Positions 44,479-53,200 of a DNA stretch of 61,822 nucleotides are shown piece by piece. A program made the translations under genes and the position numbers. Source of the DNA: an uncultured Mycoplasmatota bacterium (lineage in GTDB: Bacteria > Bacillota_I > Bacilli_A > RF39 > UBA660). Under the pieces are notes generated by a model. It was given only the letters and a program-made list of their open reading frames with translations. It ran no database searches and was not told where the DNA came from. The stretch is taken from contig CANRVY010000006.1 of NCBI GenBank assembly GCA_947643405.1, positions 1-61,822 of the forward strand, written 5' to 3'. The stretch's first letter is position 1; each line of letters begins with the position of its first letter.

Positions 44479-45480
44479 TTACTTATTCTTTTTTGCAAAT
44501 TGATAAGCTGATTTCATCATTTCTTCCAATCCCAATTCTGCTTTCCAACCTAGTTTTTCTTCTGCATATTTTGGATTAGCGTAACAAGTAGCAATATCCC
44601 CAGGACGTCTCTCTATAATTTTATATGGTACTTCTACATGATTTACTTTTTCAAAGGCTTCTACTAATTCTAAAACACTATACCCTTTTCCAGTACCTAA
44701 ATTGTAGTAGTCTAATCCTGAATTATGAAATATTGCATCTAAACTTTTAACATGTCCTTTTGCTAAATCAACAACATGAATATAATCTCTAACTCCTGTT
44801 CCATCTGGCGTATCATAATCATTTCCAAATACTGAAAGTTCTTTTAGTTCTCCAAGTGCTACTTTTACAATATAAGGAACTAAGTTGTTTGGAATTCCAT
44901 TTGGTTCTTCTCCAATTAATCCGCTTTCATGAGCACCAACTGGATTAAAGTATCTTAAAATAGCAATGTTCCAGTTTGAATCCGAGATATATAAATCTTT
45001 TAAAATTCCTTCTATATCAAGTTTTGTAGATCCATAAGGATTGGTTGTTGACAAACGACATTTCTCATCAATTGGTAATCTTTCTGGTTCTCCATAAACT
45101 GTAGCGCTTGAAGAAAATACAAAATTTTTGCACCCAAATTCTTGCATTACTTCAAGTAATGTTAATGTACTATCAATATTATTTCTATAATACATTAAAG
45201 GCTTCATTACAGATTCTCCTACTGCTTTATATCCCGCAAAATGAATAACTGCATCTATTTGATTTTCTTCAAAAATTTTTACCAATAATTGCTTATCACA
45301 AATATTTCCTTCATAAAACTGAAAATCTTTTTTTGTTATTTCTTTTATATTGTCAATTGCTTTTGGTTTTGAGTTGCTAAAGTCATCTACGACAATAATA
45401 TCATATCCTGCTTGTAAAACTTCTACTGCTGTATGTGAACCTATATATCCTGCTCCACCAGTTATTAATATCTTTTTCAT
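44479..45480 (-). CDS. galE: UDP-glucose 4-epimerase
   Basis: A 333-residue SDR-type epimerase with the NAD-binding GGAGYIGSHTAVEVL, the SSSATVYGEPE serine region and the catalytic NPYGSTK (YxxxK). The RPGDIATCYANP end and DGTGVRDYIHVVDLAKGH are typical GalE. It supplies UDP-galactose or UDP-GalNAc to the glycosyltransferases upstream. It lies 39 bases from tagA, so probably in the same operon. Confidence 0.96.
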   Translation of the reverse strand: MKKILITGGAGYIGSHTAVEVLQAGYDIIVVDDFSNSKPKAIDNIKEITKKDFQFYEGNICDKQLLVKIFEENQIDAVIHFAGYKAVGESVMKPLMYYRNNIDSTLTLLEVMQEFGCKNFVFSSSATVYGEPERLPIDEKCRLSTTNPYGSTKLDIEGILKDLYISDSNWNIAILRYFNPVGAHESGLIGEEPNGIPNNLVPYIVKVALGELKELSVFGNDYDTPDGTGVRDYIHVVDLAKGHVKSLDAIFHNSGLDYYNLGTGKGYSVLELVEAFEKVNHVEVPYKIIERRPGDIATCYANPKYAEEKLGWKAELGLEEMMKSAYQFAKKNK

Positions 45481-45499
45481 GTATCCTCCTTATTTAAAA

Positions 45500-46813
45500 T
45501 CACTTTAACATTTTCTGCCAAATTTTTAATATTTCTTCTTTAGAAAACGAAGTAACCGTTTTTCTTGCATTCATTCCCATTGCTTTTCTCAATTTTTCAT
45601 CATTTATTAAGGTTTCTATTTTAGATATGAAATTTTTTTCATTCCTATCTTTTATGATATATCCGTTTTGCCCATTTTTTATAATATCAGATACTCCACT
45701 TGCAGTCTCATAAGCTATACAAGGAACTCCATAACTCATTGCTTCTAATAAAACCATTGGAAGACCTTCTGTTAACGAGGCCATTAAAAATAAACTAGAA
45801 TTTAACATATATTTTTCTATTTCGTTTTTATTTTTATAACCAGTTAAGAACACTTTTTCTTTTAATCGAAGTTCTTCAATCAAGTTTAATAAATTTTCAT
45901 ATTCTCTCCCATCACCAATAATATAAAGTTTCCAATATTCTGTATTTAATTTTGAAAATGCCCTAATAATATCATCGTTTTTCTTACCATTATCCAATCG
46001 ACTAACAGTAATAACATTCTTTTTTTCCAATAAGCTTGTTTTTGTTGGAGTTTCTCCTACCATATTTGGTAATAAAATAACTTTTGTATGCTTATTTTTT
46101 ATTAAAAATTGTTTATAGTCTTGTTCTAAAGTTTTGGTTAGAGCACATAAATAGTCAATATTATTATATTTTCTTTTCAAGATATTAATATATTTTTGAT
46201 TATTATTATGGTAATGATGTTCTTGTGCTATTTTTATTTGATTTTTATTTCCATATCTACTTAATAAAATACTAAAGTCATATCGTGTTGATACAATATA
46301 TTTGGAATTGCAGTTCATAATATTAAAAATCATAAGATACTTTTTTTTAAATAAAATAGTTACCGCTTTTATTCCTTCTTTTATCACTTTGAAATATTGA
46401 TGTTTTTTTAAACTTGATACAAAAATTTCTTTGTTTGGTTCTCCATTATATAAATATTTTACAGATATTTTCTTGTCTAATTTATTAGATTGATTTTTTG
46501 ATAAATTATAAAATGAAATGATTTCAACATCATAGCTATCTACTAACGCGTTTGCACTATTAATAGTTGCTGACTCAATCCCTCCATATCCCAAATGTAA
46601 AAGCAAGAAGGTAATTTTATCGCTTTTAAATTTCTTATTATCAAATTTACAAACCAAGCTTACTAATATTAAAAATAAAACTACTAAAAGAATAAATATT
46701 TCAAAAGCTCCAAATTTATTTTCAACCAGTACTCTATAAATGTCCAAACATGACAATATAAAAATAATCAATAAAACTATTTTTTTATATTTTAAAGTTA
46801 CTTTTTGAAGCAT
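45500..46813 (-). CDS. Membrane-anchored GT4-type glycosyltransferase
   Basis: A 437-residue protein with two N-terminal transmembrane helices (IVLLIIFILSCLDIYRVLV, IFILLVVLFLILVSLVC) before a GT-B fold. The donor-binding EX7E-type region is clear: SLTEGLPMVLLEAMSYGVPC. ISVKYLYNGE and VITVSRLDNGKKNDDIIRAF mark the two halves. It transfers a sugar during repeat-unit assembly at the membrane. It sits 3 bases from the GT2 gene in the polysaccharide operon. Confidence 0.9.
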   Translation of the reverse strand: MLQKVTLKYKKIVLLIIFILSCLDIYRVLVENKFGAFEIFILLVVLFLILVSLVCKFDNKKFKSDKITFLLLHLGYGGIESATINSANALVDSYDVEIISFYNLSKNQSNKLDKKISVKYLYNGEPNKEIFVSSLKKHQYFKVIKEGIKAVTILFKKKYLMIFNIMNCNSKYIVSTRYDFSILLSRYGNKNQIKIAQEHHYHNNNQKYINILKRKYNNIDYLCALTKTLEQDYKQFLIKNKHTKVILLPNMVGETPTKTSLLEKKNVITVSRLDNGKKNDDIIRAFSKLNTEYWKLYIIGDGREYENLLNLIEELRLKEKVFLTGYKNKNEIEKYMLNSSLFLMASLTEGLPMVLLEAMSYGVPCIAYETASGVSDIIKNGQNGYIIKDRNEKNFISKIETLINDEKLRKAMGMNARKTVTSFSKEEILKIWQKMLK

Positions 46814-46816
46814 TGT

Positions 46817-47773
46817 TTACCTCCTTTTTATTTTAAAAAGTAGTTGAATTAACCAATATTGTTTTATATTAAGCAAATGATAGATTAATTTCCTGTTTCT
46901 TGATAGTAAATACAAGTATTGATTATGTTTATAATTGCTAAAGTTGTCGTTAATATAAGAATATAACTTTTGAACTATAATCTTCTTCCTTTTTCTATTT
47001 GCTTGAGCTATTAACACTCTAACCATAGCAGATATGTAAATATGATCAATTGCTAAAAATTCTACTATTTCTCTATATTTTTTTAATTCTTTACTTTGCA
47101 ATACTTGCTCAAATGCCTGAATAATTTCTAAATTTCGGTCAATATTAGAATTATTCATTGTAGAACCTTCTCTAATTAAATAATTATATAACGGTTTATT
47201 AATATATCCAATTTTTGTTGCATTTGCTACCGCCCTTAATGTAAAATCTACATCCTCATACCAAACTTTACTCCGGAATTTTAACTGATTATCAATTAAT
47301 AAACTTCGTCTATAAATTTTATTCCACACTGCCATTCTACCAAAAAATGCATTTTTTTGATTATCCGAAAAGAAAATATTATCTAATTCAACTATTTTAT
47401 CATTTCCTTTGACATTATAACTGCCACAAATAACAATATCTAAATTTTCAGAAGAAGCTTTTTCATACATTTCTAATAACATGTTAGACTCTATCCAATC
47501 ATCACTATCTACATATGCTATGTATTCTCCTGTTGCTTGTTGTAAGCCAAAATTTCTAGCCGAACCTTGTCCACCGTTTTCTTGAATAAAAGATTTTATC
47601 TTCTTTGGATTTTTTTTTACATATTTATCTATAATACTTTGTGAATTATCTGGGCTTCCATCATTAACAATAATTATTTCAACATCTTCTAATGATTGAT
47701 TTACCAATGAAGCTAAACATCGATCAATATATTCTTCTACATTATAAACTGGTACTATTATACTTATTTTCAT
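46817..47773 (-). CDS. GT2 family glycosyltransferase
   Basis: A 318-residue GT-A enzyme: SIIVPVYNVEEYIDRCLASL, IIVNDGSPDNSQ, NGGQGSARNFGLQQATGEYI and the metal-binding YVDSDDW. The first 110 residues are very similar to the neighbouring GT2 at 47858, while the acceptor-side C-terminal half differs, so the two arose by duplication and now probably add different residues. It belongs to the polysaccharide operon. Confidence 0.93.
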   Translation of the reverse strand: MKISIIVPVYNVEEYIDRCLASLVNQSLEDVEIIIVNDGSPDNSQSIIDKYVKKNPKKIKSFIQENGGQGSARNFGLQQATGEYIAYVDSDDWIESNMLLEMYEKASSENLDIVICGSYNVKGNDKIVELDNIFFSDNQKNAFFGRMAVWNKIYRRSLLIDNQLKFRSKVWYEDVDFTLRAVANATKIGYINKPLYNYLIREGSTMNNSNIDRNLEIIQAFEQVLQSKELKKYREIVEFLAIDHIYISAMVRVLIAQANRKRKKIIVQKLYSYINDNFSNYKHNQYLYLLSRNRKLIYHLLNIKQYWLIQLLFKIKRR

Positions 47774-47857
47774 ATTTCACTCATATTATCAATCTTATAG
47801 AATCATTAATTCTATTTGACTGATTTCTTTCTATTTATATTTTTTTATTGGATACTT

Positions 47858-48805
47858 TCATTTTTTCAACTTTGAACTCCAATGCAATATCCATTTAGAT
47901 AAACAATAATGACCATTATAATTCAATTTTGCAATTATTTTTCTATTTTTAGGAATGTTAACATAAAATGGCATTTTTTTATAATCCTTTATATGAGTTT
48001 GACAATATTTTATAAATTTTTCAATCACTTCTTTTTTTTCTCTTCCAGAATGTCTTGCAACCCTATTAATACTTGTGATTAGTATATGATGAAATATTAG
48101 AAACGAAAAAACATTTTCATCATATATATGATTGGTTTTGCTATATTCAATCAAATCATTCATAATAATCAACATATCTAAATTTTTTAATGAATTGTTA
48201 TTGTTCATAGTAGACTCTTCTCTACAATTACAATGATAATATCCCTCTGATATGGTAGCTATTTTAGGATTATTTAATAAAATTTTAGTCGTAAAATTAA
48301 AGTCCTCATACCACAATTTATTTAAAAATTGAATATTTTTTATAATGTTTCTCTTAAATATTTTATTACATGCAGATGGTGTTGTTTCATATATAAAATC
48401 ATAATTTGTGCAATTATAACGTTTTTCACTACCGTTAGCATAATGATCAACCATATCACAAATAACAATATCAGCATTTTCCTTTTTTCCTAATTCATAC
48501 ATTTTTTCTAAGGCAGTTAACTCAAGCCAATCATCACTATCTACAAAACTAATGTATTCTCCTTTTGCTTGCTCTAAACCCAAATTTCTAGCTGAGCCCT
48601 GTCCCCCATTCTCTTTTACAAAAGATTTCACTTTTTTAGGATATTTTTTTACATATTTATCAATAATTGTTTGTGAATTATCTGGGCTTCCATCATTTAC
48701 TACAATAATTTCTATTTCTTCTAAAGTTTGATTTACCAAAGATTTCAAACATTGTTCAATATATTTTTCTACATTCCATACTGGTACTATAACACTGACT
48801 TTCAT
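47858..48805 (-). CDS. GT2 family glycosyltransferase (tandem paralog)
   Basis: A 315-residue GT-A enzyme: SVIVPVWNVEKYIEQCLKSL, IVVNDGSPDNSQT, NGGQGSARNLGLEQAKGEYI and FVDSDDW. It is the tandem paralog of the gene at 46817. The C-terminal half has an additional cysteine-containing region (GYYHCNCREES). It follows the sulfatase-like gene by 4 bases. The 84-base gap to the next GT2 holds no obvious terminator. Confidence 0.93.
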   Translation of the reverse strand: MKVSVIVPVWNVEKYIEQCLKSLVNQTLEEIEIIVVNDGSPDNSQTIIDKYVKKYPKKVKSFVKENGGQGSARNLGLEQAKGEYISFVDSDDWLELTALEKMYELGKKENADIVICDMVDHYANGSEKRYNCTNYDFIYETTPSACNKIFKRNIIKNIQFLNKLWYEDFNFTTKILLNNPKIATISEGYYHCNCREESTMNNNNSLKNLDMLIIMNDLIEYSKTNHIYDENVFSFLIFHHILITSINRVARHSGREKKEVIEKFIKYCQTHIKDYKKMPFYVNIPKNRKIIAKLNYNGHYCLSKWILHWSSKLKK

Positions 48806-48809
48806 CTTT

Positions 48810-50540
48810 TCACCTACTATTCATATTCTCTTCATATCTTTTCTTAATAAAATCTAATTCTTGATCAATGTTTACTTTTTGAGAATGAGCCAAATTATTT
48901 TGTTCATAATAGTCCTTCTTTGAATCGTAAACTTCCTTTATATTAACAACATTTTCAAACACCTCTGTTATGACTTCATACTTTTCATTTCTAATTCCAA
49001 GAACTACAGGTCTTCTAACTAGATCAGGACAACCTCCACCCATATATTCTAATGTTGCAAATTTTCTTCCTTCAAAATTTAATAATGATTGCCCTTTAAA
49101 GTGTTCAGGAATTTTTATATTTGCCAAATCTAGAATCGTTGCTGGAATATCTTTTGTAGCAAGAAAGCCATTTATTTTTCTTGGCTTTATATTTTTTTCA
49201 TACACTATAAAAGGAACATTATAATTTTCTCTGTAACTACTAATAACATATTTTTCCCTTATTGGATTAAAATAATAAGAAAAGCCATGATCTGCAGTAA
49301 TGATAATACTTGTATTCTCCAATATTCCTTTCTCTTCTAATTTTTCAAATATCATTTGAATAATGCTGTCACAATACAATAATGACAAATCGGAGGCGAT
49401 TGTTCCACAATATTTGCGAGGAAGCTTATCCAAAAAATGATTAATTTTAATAAATTCCTGTTCAACTATAGTTTTATCTTGTGTATCATATGTAAAAAAA
49501 TTTTCTGGATAATGGGCATCATCTACATGTACATATGCCATCCAAGGTGTTTTGGAATTATTATTTTTTTCAATCCAATCTAACGTCAAATCAGCTACAC
49601 TTCTAAATGATCTTTGAGCTTTAAATAAATCATATTGCAATGTAATTCGCTCCATAATATCTTTATCAAATAATGAGTTTTTATAACCTGCTAAAAGGCC
49701 TTTTACTATTTCTCTATTGTTTATATTCCTAACTATTTTCTTTATAGGCAATCTAGAATTGATAAAATTATGATGAAGTTGCTCTTTTTTTATTCGTTTA
49801 AAAGTACCATAATTTTTTTTAACAAACCATTCTTTAAATTCATGGTTACCAACTTTATCTATATAAGTATGAATATCTAATTGGAACAATTTATGATTTT
49901 CACCTTCTAAAAATAATTGATTCAAGTAATCATCTGGTTGCTTATAAAACTGTTTAAGTTCTTCTTGAATTTTTTTTATTGTATCTTTTATTCCAGTGCA
50001 TTGTACACAATTATTCATCATAACAGTTTTTTTATCTTTTTTAGATAATAAATCAAGCAAATTTATCCAAGCATTTAAATTATCTTCTAACATATCTTTT
50101 AACATTTGATTTTCCACTTCGGATGTATTTTTTTCTAAATAGTATTTTTGAAAATGTTTAAACCTATAATCCCAAAGATGAGAAAACGTAAATTTTTCAA
50201 TATAGCTAACTTCTTTCGCCCCATAATACATATGCGAAGGATAAATACTGGGGTAATATGTTGGAAAAAAAGTTTTATAGCCATTTTTTCTAAAAATGTC
50301 TATTACTGTTTCTTTGTTTTTGAATTTTTCCATATATCCACCATCATCCAAAGTATCGGATGAGCCTAGTAAAGACATCAAGGCAGCTTCTGTATATGGG
50401 GCTTGAGAATACATATTATCTCCAGTTATTGATTTATCTCTCAAAGTATTTAAAAAAGGAGCTTTTTCCAACGAACACTCGCTATTAAATAATTGATTGT
50501 TTGTAATAGAGTCTAATACTATAAATAATACATTTTTCAT
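48810..50540 (-). CDS. Sulfatase/alkaline-phosphatase superfamily protein
   Basis: A 576-residue protein with the N-terminal metal site LFIVLDSITNNQLF and the late ITADHGFSYYFNP, both typical of the sulfatase superfamily. There is no signal peptide or transmembrane segment, so it probably acts in the cytoplasm. The superfamily includes sulfatases, phosphomutases and phosphoethanolamine/phosphoglycerol transferases. The position beside a sulfotransferase-like gene inside a polysaccharide operon suggests a role in modifying a sugar repeat, but the reaction is unknown. Confidence 0.85.
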   Translation of the reverse strand: MKNVLFIVLDSITNNQLFNSECSLEKAPFLNTLRDKSITGDNMYSQAPYTEAALMSLLGSSDTLDDGGYMEKFKNKETVIDIFRKNGYKTFFPTYYPSIYPSHMYYGAKEVSYIEKFTFSHLWDYRFKHFQKYYLEKNTSEVENQMLKDMLEDNLNAWINLLDLLSKKDKKTVMMNNCVQCTGIKDTIKKIQEELKQFYKQPDDYLNQLFLEGENHKLFQLDIHTYIDKVGNHEFKEWFVKKNYGTFKRIKKEQLHHNFINSRLPIKKIVRNINNREIVKGLLAGYKNSLFDKDIMERITLQYDLFKAQRSFRSVADLTLDWIEKNNNSKTPWMAYVHVDDAHYPENFFTYDTQDKTIVEQEFIKINHFLDKLPRKYCGTIASDLSLLYCDSIIQMIFEKLEEKGILENTSIIITADHGFSYYFNPIREKYVISSYRENYNVPFIVYEKNIKPRKINGFLATKDIPATILDLANIKIPEHFKGQSLLNFEGRKFATLEYMGGGCPDLVRRPVVLGIRNEKYEVITEVFENVVNIKEVYDSKKDYYEQNNLAHSQKVNIDQELDFIKKRYEENMNSR

Positions 50541-50552
50541 TTTCTACACCTA

Positions 50553-51608
50553 CTACTCAAATTCTACTGTTTCTTCTACTTTATTATTTATTTCATATGG
50601 AAAATCATATAAGAACTCTTTTAATTCTTTTTCAATAATTGCAATTTCTTCCTTATACTTTTTATCATGAAATAATTGAGTATTCTTAATTGATAAAGCA
50701 GGATCAAATCGATTCTTTTTTGATATATGCTCATTTTTAGAAAAATTTAAAAATTTCATAATTTCTTCTAATTTTTCATCATAATTATAAATTAAATCTT
50801 CAAAGTGAACTCTAAAAATTTTATTGGATTCCGTTTTTATTTCAGAAGTTCTCATTCGTTTATAATATTCGCAAAATTCATTAACTTCCTGTGGCATTGG
50901 AACTACAATTTGTTTTTGAGGCCAAATATATTTATTCAATATAAATACATCTCTTGGATCTCTTTCCACTACAAATACATATAAGTTATCATTAAAATAA
51001 TTATCAACACGATGTAAATTAAATGGCAGTAAGAATTGATCTAAAATCACATTTTCTTTACCTTTCGATATTCGATCAATAACTTGATAAATATAATCTT
51101 TAGTTTTTTTATAAAATTCTTCATGAGTTGGCAAACAAATTTTCATTCCATCTTGATATTTTAGTACTTTTTTTAATTTAATCTTATTAAGTGTTAATAT
51201 CCTAAATGGTTTTCTAATTAATAACTTTAAAAACATAGAGAAATTAACTTCTTCATGCATGTACCAATATCCAGGATAATTAAATTCAACAAGAGAATTA
51301 ATATAATTATCTGTCAAGGCCATAAAGTCTTTTCCAATTATATTTTTATAGTTTCCTACCCACCAAAATTTTTTATCATAAAGCTTTTTTGCTTGTTCTC
51401 TAAAAGTTCTAATAGCTTCATCACTTCTAAAGGCATTGTTACCATGCAAAAGTTTATCTTCTAAGTCAAATATTCCATTTGGACAATGTAATAAGATATA
51501 TTCATAAGATTTAAATTCATTTTGACAATCTTTAAATTCGGAAACTAAATCTGTAATCGCAGATGAACCAGAGCCCATATAACCAGCTGGAACAATTATT
51601 CTATTCAT
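50553..51608 (-). CDS. Sulfotransferase-like P-loop protein
   Basis: A 351-residue protein with an N-terminal phosphate loop (IIVPAGYMGSGSSAITDLVS) and a 3'-phosphate-type motif (FVVERDPRDVFILNKYIW) in the positions expected for PAPS-dependent sulfotransferases. The middle is divergent. It overlaps the flippase gene by 8 bases. It could sulfate a sugar of the surface polymer. PAPS-synthesis genes are not in the window, and a different nucleotide donor cannot be excluded. Confidence 0.7.
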   Translation of the reverse strand: MNRIIVPAGYMGSGSSAITDLVSEFKDCQNEFKSYEYILLHCPNGIFDLEDKLLHGNNAFRSDEAIRTFREQAKKLYDKKFWWVGNYKNIIGKDFMALTDNYINSLVEFNYPGYWYMHEEVNFSMFLKLLIRKPFRILTLNKIKLKKVLKYQDGMKICLPTHEEFYKKTKDYIYQVIDRISKGKENVILDQFLLPFNLHRVDNYFNDNLYVFVVERDPRDVFILNKYIWPQKQIVVPMPQEVNEFCEYYKRMRTSEIKTESNKIFRVHFEDLIYNYDEKLEEIMKFLNFSKNEHISKKNRFDPALSIKNTQLFHDKKYKEEIAIIEKELKEFLYDFPYEINNKVEETVEFE

Positions 51609-53061
51609 GTGATTTCCTCCTTAACAATCCGTGAACTTTACTTTGTATTAAGATAATATTATCATCCTTAATTAATAGTAATGTAGCTACATATAAAACC
51701 ACGCAAACAACAATAATTACAATTATATTTAAATAAAATCCCAAGTCTATCCATTTCACTAACATTGTAATTGGAATAAAACAAATAGATAATACAAAAT
51801 ATAATATATTTTGTTTGGAGAAAAAGTTAGGCTTAATATCAAGCTTTTTACGTGTATATGTATATTCCAACATAATGAGCATACTTTCTGCTACTAAAGT
51901 AGTTAGCATAGCTGTTGCAGGAGTAAAAATCTTAAATGTCACCAATATTAAATTGAACATTAAATTTAAAAGCCCACATCCAAAAGAAAGTTTTAATAAT
52001 TTACTTTCTTTACCGTTTGGATACATAATTAAATTTGTTAAAACTGATTCAATACTAAGTATAATTCTAAAAATACAAGCAATAGCTAAAGGAATTACAC
52101 ATTCCATATATTTTTCTCCAGCGTATAAATAAATAACCTCATAAGAAAGTACAAACACGCCTAAGCACATTGGTACAATGATAAATAATAAAGAAGAGAC
52201 TATTTTGTTTAATGCAACTAAATAATTTTCCTTTGGCTCGTTAGCAATAATATTTGTAAGTCTTGGAATTGAAACATTAATAATTGCATATGGAATAGCC
52301 GCTAAAGTAGAAATTAAATAATAAGGAATATAATATATGGTAACAGAAACATCACTTACAAACTTTCCGAGCATTACTCTATCTAATTGTCCATATAATA
52401 GTTCTATATTCGAAATAATTAAAATCGTAAGCAACGGAAATAAATATCTTCTGATTGAAATATTTTTCAAATCAAACTTAATATATTTTTTAGCATATAT
52501 AAAACTTATAATGTTATTTACAAAATTTACTAAAGAAACAATAATTGCATATATTGCAATATCTTCTGAATGTTTTAAACATAAAAATATTGCAATCAAA
52601 TACATTACTTTTACAGCGATTGTTTTAAGTGTAATAAATTTATAATTTTCTAGTGCTTCATTCAGAAATTCAATATAAAATACATTCCCAACAATTTGAA
52701 TCGTCATAATAATATAAAGTAATAATTTAATTCCAGATGATGTAAGAAAAGCATATAGTAAATAAATCAGTCCAACTATAAGATTAGAAATTATTGCTAT
52801 TATAAACAGATTAGAAAATAACTGTGAAACTTTTTCTTTATTGTCTCTAATTTTGCTAATTTCTCGTACTCCATATGTATATAATCCAAACGAAGCAAAA
52901 ATTAAAAATATTTGAAATTCAGCGTATACTGTATTATAAATACCATACAATTCTACATTTAACAATTTTACAACATAAGGTCCTACTAATAAAGGTATGA
53001 CAATATTTACGAAACTTAAAATTGCTTTATAAATTGTATTTTTGAATAATGATTTTCTCAT
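51601..53061 (-). CDS. wzx: Wzx-like polysaccharide flippase
   Basis: A 486-residue membrane protein with about 12 to 14 helices and the MOP/Wzx start (NTIYKAILSFVNIVIPLLVG, PYVVKLLNVELYGIY). The GVREISKIRDNKEKVSQLFS loop is characteristic. It moves the lipid-linked repeat unit to the outer face of the membrane. It is the first gene of the main polysaccharide operon, downstream of the terminator that ends the polymerase gene. Confidence 0.92.
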   Translation of the reverse strand: MRKSLFKNTIYKAILSFVNIVIPLLVGPYVVKLLNVELYGIYNTVYAEFQIFLIFASFGLYTYGVREISKIRDNKEKVSQLFSNLFIIAIISNLIVGLIYLLYAFLTSSGIKLLLYIIMTIQIVGNVFYIEFLNEALENYKFITLKTIAVKVMYLIAIFLCLKHSEDIAIYAIIVSLVNFVNNIISFIYAKKYIKFDLKNISIRRYLFPLLTILIISNIELLYGQLDRVMLGKFVSDVSVTIYYIPYYLISTLAAIPYAIINVSIPRLTNIIANEPKENYLVALNKIVSSLLFIIVPMCLGVFVLSYEVIYLYAGEKYMECVIPLAIACIFRIILSIESVLTNLIMYPNGKESKLLKLSFGCGLLNLMFNLILVTFKIFTPATAMLTTLVAESMLIMLEYTYTRKKLDIKPNFFSKQNILYFVLSICFIPITMLVKWIDLGFYLNIIVIIVVCVVLYVATLLLIKDDNIILIQSKVHGLLRRKSHE

Positions 53062-53160
53062 TTACTAATCACCCTGCTAATTATCTTTTTCATAAATATA
53101 GTATATCAAAAATTTATATAAATGTATAGAACAATTCCTTCTTTATTCTATGAATCACAA

Positions 53161-53199
53161 AAAAAGATCAAAATTAAGTTATTTACTTTTGATCTTTTT
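53161..53199. terminator. Bidirectional terminator
   Basis: A 13-bp stem AAAAAGATCAAAA/TTTTGATCTTTTT immediately after the polymerase stop, with T-runs on both strands. Confidence 0.85.
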
Positions 53200-53200
53200 A

